This document shows positions 62,545 to 64,000 of a stretch of 64,000 nt of DNA, one piece after another. The DNA lies in contig DASWNX010000017.1 in the NCBI GenBank assembly GCA_036399055.1, forward strand, positions 1-64,000. The letters run 5' to 3'. Position 1 is the first letter of the stretch, and each line of letters opens with the position of its first letter. The position numbers were made by a program, and so were the translations under genes. Origin of the DNA: Jatrophihabitans sp. GTDB taxonomy: Bacteria; Actinomycetota; Actinomycetes; Mycobacteriales; Jatrophihabitantaceae. Below the pieces are notes generated by a model, which did not search any database, had not been told where the DNA came from, and saw only the letters and a list, made by a program, of their open reading frames with translations.

Positions 62545-63000
62545 GTGACTGAAGCTAGTTCCACTCCTCGATCTGCTCTGCGGCTGCTCGCCGAAACACT
62601 TCTTGCTCATCCCGGCGAGACGCCTGACACCACAAGCTCCGAACTGCTGCGGGTAGCCGCTTCGGTGCTGAATGAGCTCACTGCAGATCCACGGTCGATC
62701 ATTCCGGTCGAGGACCTGCTTGCGGCCGTGCAGCACGAGTTCTGGACGACCTCCGCTGCCCGCGCGCTGCTGCGCGTGGTCGAGCGGGAGGACTTGATGG
62801 GCCTGCGGTACGCCGTAGGGGTGTGGGCTCAGGAGCTGTACGAGCGTTCGAGCGGAGCGGTCATCAACGCAACCACACCCCTCCCGACGGAACTGCGCAT
62901 CAACCCGGAAGCCTGGCTCGAACTGTCCGCGACGCCGTTCTTCCACACGATTCAAGCGGTCCTCGGCGAACATCCAGAGGGCCAACGCGCACCGGAATGA
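62545..63000 (+). CDS. 151-aa protein of unknown function
   Basis: Starts at a GTG at 62545, divergent from the HEPN/Toprim gene, with an AT-rich promoter-like stretch (ACACTACATTTATTGTG) just upstream. All-helical character: SALRLLAETLLAHPGETPDT, SELLRVAASVLNELTADPRS and AARALLRVVEREDLMGLRYA. No recognisable family. It could be a regulator or toxin partner; there is no direct evidence. Confidence 0.65.
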   Translation: MTEASSTPRSALRLLAETLLAHPGETPDTTSSELLRVAASVLNELTADPRSIIPVEDLLAAVQHEFWTTSAARALLRVVEREDLMGLRYAVGVWAQELYERSSGAVINATTPLPTELRINPEAWLELSATPFFHTIQAVLGEHPEGQRAPE

Positions 63001-63083
63001 AGCCCGGGTAGTCGTGACCTCCTCTCAGGTCTGCGCCATCGCACCAATCTCGGCTCACGTGGTCCGTGCGATTTCTGGCTCGA

Positions 63084-63816
63084 TCAGTCTTCCGACGCGG
63101 TTGCGGTGCCGGGCACGCGAAGCTCGGCGAGTTCGTCCGGTCGGACGACCTGCAGCACGAAGATCGGGCCGACGAGGGAGCCGCCGCCGAAGGCGGCTTG
63201 TCGCTCCCCTCCCAGAAGAAGGAAGCCCGCCTGAGCCAGTGACTCCAGCTCGGCGGTGATGGACCGTTTGGCCTGACGCACAGCTCGCAGCCCCTGTTCC
63301 TCGACGTCGTCGGAGATGTCGCACCAGTCGGCGATGGTCTGGAGCGCCTCGTCGATGATGTCCTCGTGCTCGGGTGTGAGCTGCTTGGGGCATGCCGAGC
63401 GACCAGCCGTACGCGTGTGAGAGCAGCGGCCAGACATCGTCAGCGGAGCGCATCAGCGTCATCAGTGTGGGGCCGTCGTCCTCGCGGGCCGTGCCTAGCC
63501 GCGCCTGCACCCATAGCTCGTGCCGGTGCTTGAGAGTGCGCAGGTTCTGGGTCGTGTACCGGGATGGTTGGGCGTCGATCTGCGTGTGGTCGTTGGCGCA
63601 CAGCAGGATCAGGTTGTCGTATCCGTCTCGGACACCGGGTTCGAGTGGTTCGTGTCGTGGTCCGCCGGGCGAGCGCGCGATGATGTGGGCCTCTTCTCCG
63701 ATCAGCGCACCGGGAAGACCGCTCTCGTCACGGCGGACCAGTTCAGCCTGGCAGATCGCGCAGCGGTTGCCCGAGCGGCCCCACAATCGTTTACGCGTCT
63801 CGCTGGTGACCGTCAC
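63084..63816 (-). pseudogene. HNH endonuclease interrupted by a frameshift at a C4 run
   Basis: The first frame, from the ATG at 63816, has a clear HNH domain: NRCAICQAELVRRDESG, EEAHIIARSPGGPRHEP, DNLILLCANDHTQIDAQ. It reads sensibly to HAYGWSLGMP near 63393, after which it turns into Arg/His-rich nonsense. Moving one base at the CCCC run continues as KQLTPEHEDIIDEALQTIAD and runs to a good stop at 63084. The intact protein would have about 243 residues. The single-base change in a homopolymer fits a sequencing error, a young mutation or programmed frameshifting. Confidence 0.8.
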
Positions 63817-64000
63817 TTCGGCATGGTCGCACGCGAGCGGGCTGGCTGGGCCTGTGCAAGCGACCTTCTCTGCTCGTGCGGCTGGCCAGGCCTGCCGCTG
63901 CCGCGCGAACCCTGCCGCCCAGCGCAGCGACCGAGCCCACCGTCAGTACAACAGGCAGGTCCTACGGGCTCCAGGCCAGCACCTACTGCCCCGGACGCAG

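Noticed and set aside
63000..64000. Second copy of the tRNA-Leu 3' end (right attachment site)
   Set aside because: No matching direct repeat was seen in the remaining sequence of the window.

Overview
The window is high-GC DNA with GTG/ATG starts, dense four-base gene overlaps and actinobacterial families: DUF222/13E12 HNH proteins, a deazaflavin-type oxidoreductase, Septum_form and excalibur proteins, and the fhaA-fhaB-pstP-rodA-pbpA-pknB cell-wall signalling cluster next to tRNA-Leu. It is chromosome of an actinomycete. The two DUF222 proteins and the gene mix would fit a Frankiales/Jatrophihabitans-like lineage, but genus cannot be fixed from this window.

Layout. 0-4.7 kb is accessory: a DUF222 protein cut by the left edge, a markedly AT-richer protein with a PD-(D/E)XK-like C-terminus, a uridine-kinase-like P-loop protein and a TIR/deoxyribosyltransferase-like protein. 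4.8-6.9 kb holds DinB-like, secreted excalibur and YigZ-type genes. 6.9-21.8 kb, all on the minus strand, is a contractile injection system (eCIS) operon: Septum_form lipoprotein, PAAR-like tip, sheath, tube 1, tail-assembly protein, DUF6760, tube 2, a 1400-residue disordered protein, LysM protein, VgrG-like spike, gp25, baseplate J-like and tail-I-like proteins, and a zinc-ribbon protein with a C-terminal membrane helix. Most junctions are translationally coupled. No AAA+ ATPase, cap, conventional tape measure or fibre gene is present locally.

22-28 kb is ordinary metabolic and housekeeping sequence: SRPBCC, topoisomerase IB, a frameshifted HAD hydrolase, aldo/keto reductase, tRNA-Ser(UGA), a methyltransferase and two small-molecule oxidoreductases. 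After a 700-base non-coding stretch with two hairpins, 28.5-34.3 kb is a cell-surface and signalling module: membrane protein with degenerate GGDEF, TasA-like secreted protein with a strong terminator, receiver-only protein, SipW-like signal peptidase, GAF-histidine kinase, OmpR-type regulator and a secreted FN3-like protein. 34.4-39.1 kb carries small conserved actinobacterial genes, an acyl-CoA dehydrogenase and a complete DUF222-HNH protein. 39.1-47.4 kb is the growth/division phosphorylation cluster, with one kinase rather than the pknA/pknB pair.

From tRNA-Leu(CAG) at 47.6 kb to the right edge the window looks like an integrated island: AbrB-like protein, tyrosine recombinase, 0.9 kb of non-coding DNA, then a tightly coupled four-gene operon (72-aa, 495-aa and 403-aa proteins of unknown family, and a 2059-aa DEAH-box RNA-helicase-like protein with five S1 domains and a C-terminal Jag-N-like domain), followed by a soluble Ser/Thr kinase, a HEPN/Toprim-type protein, an unknown 151-aa protein and a frameshifted HNH nuclease. 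This operon is the best candidate for an undescribed, probably RNA-centred, defence or stress system. The second most interesting object is the 1400-aa eCIS protein, which carries about 18 spaced copies of a short di-arginine motif.
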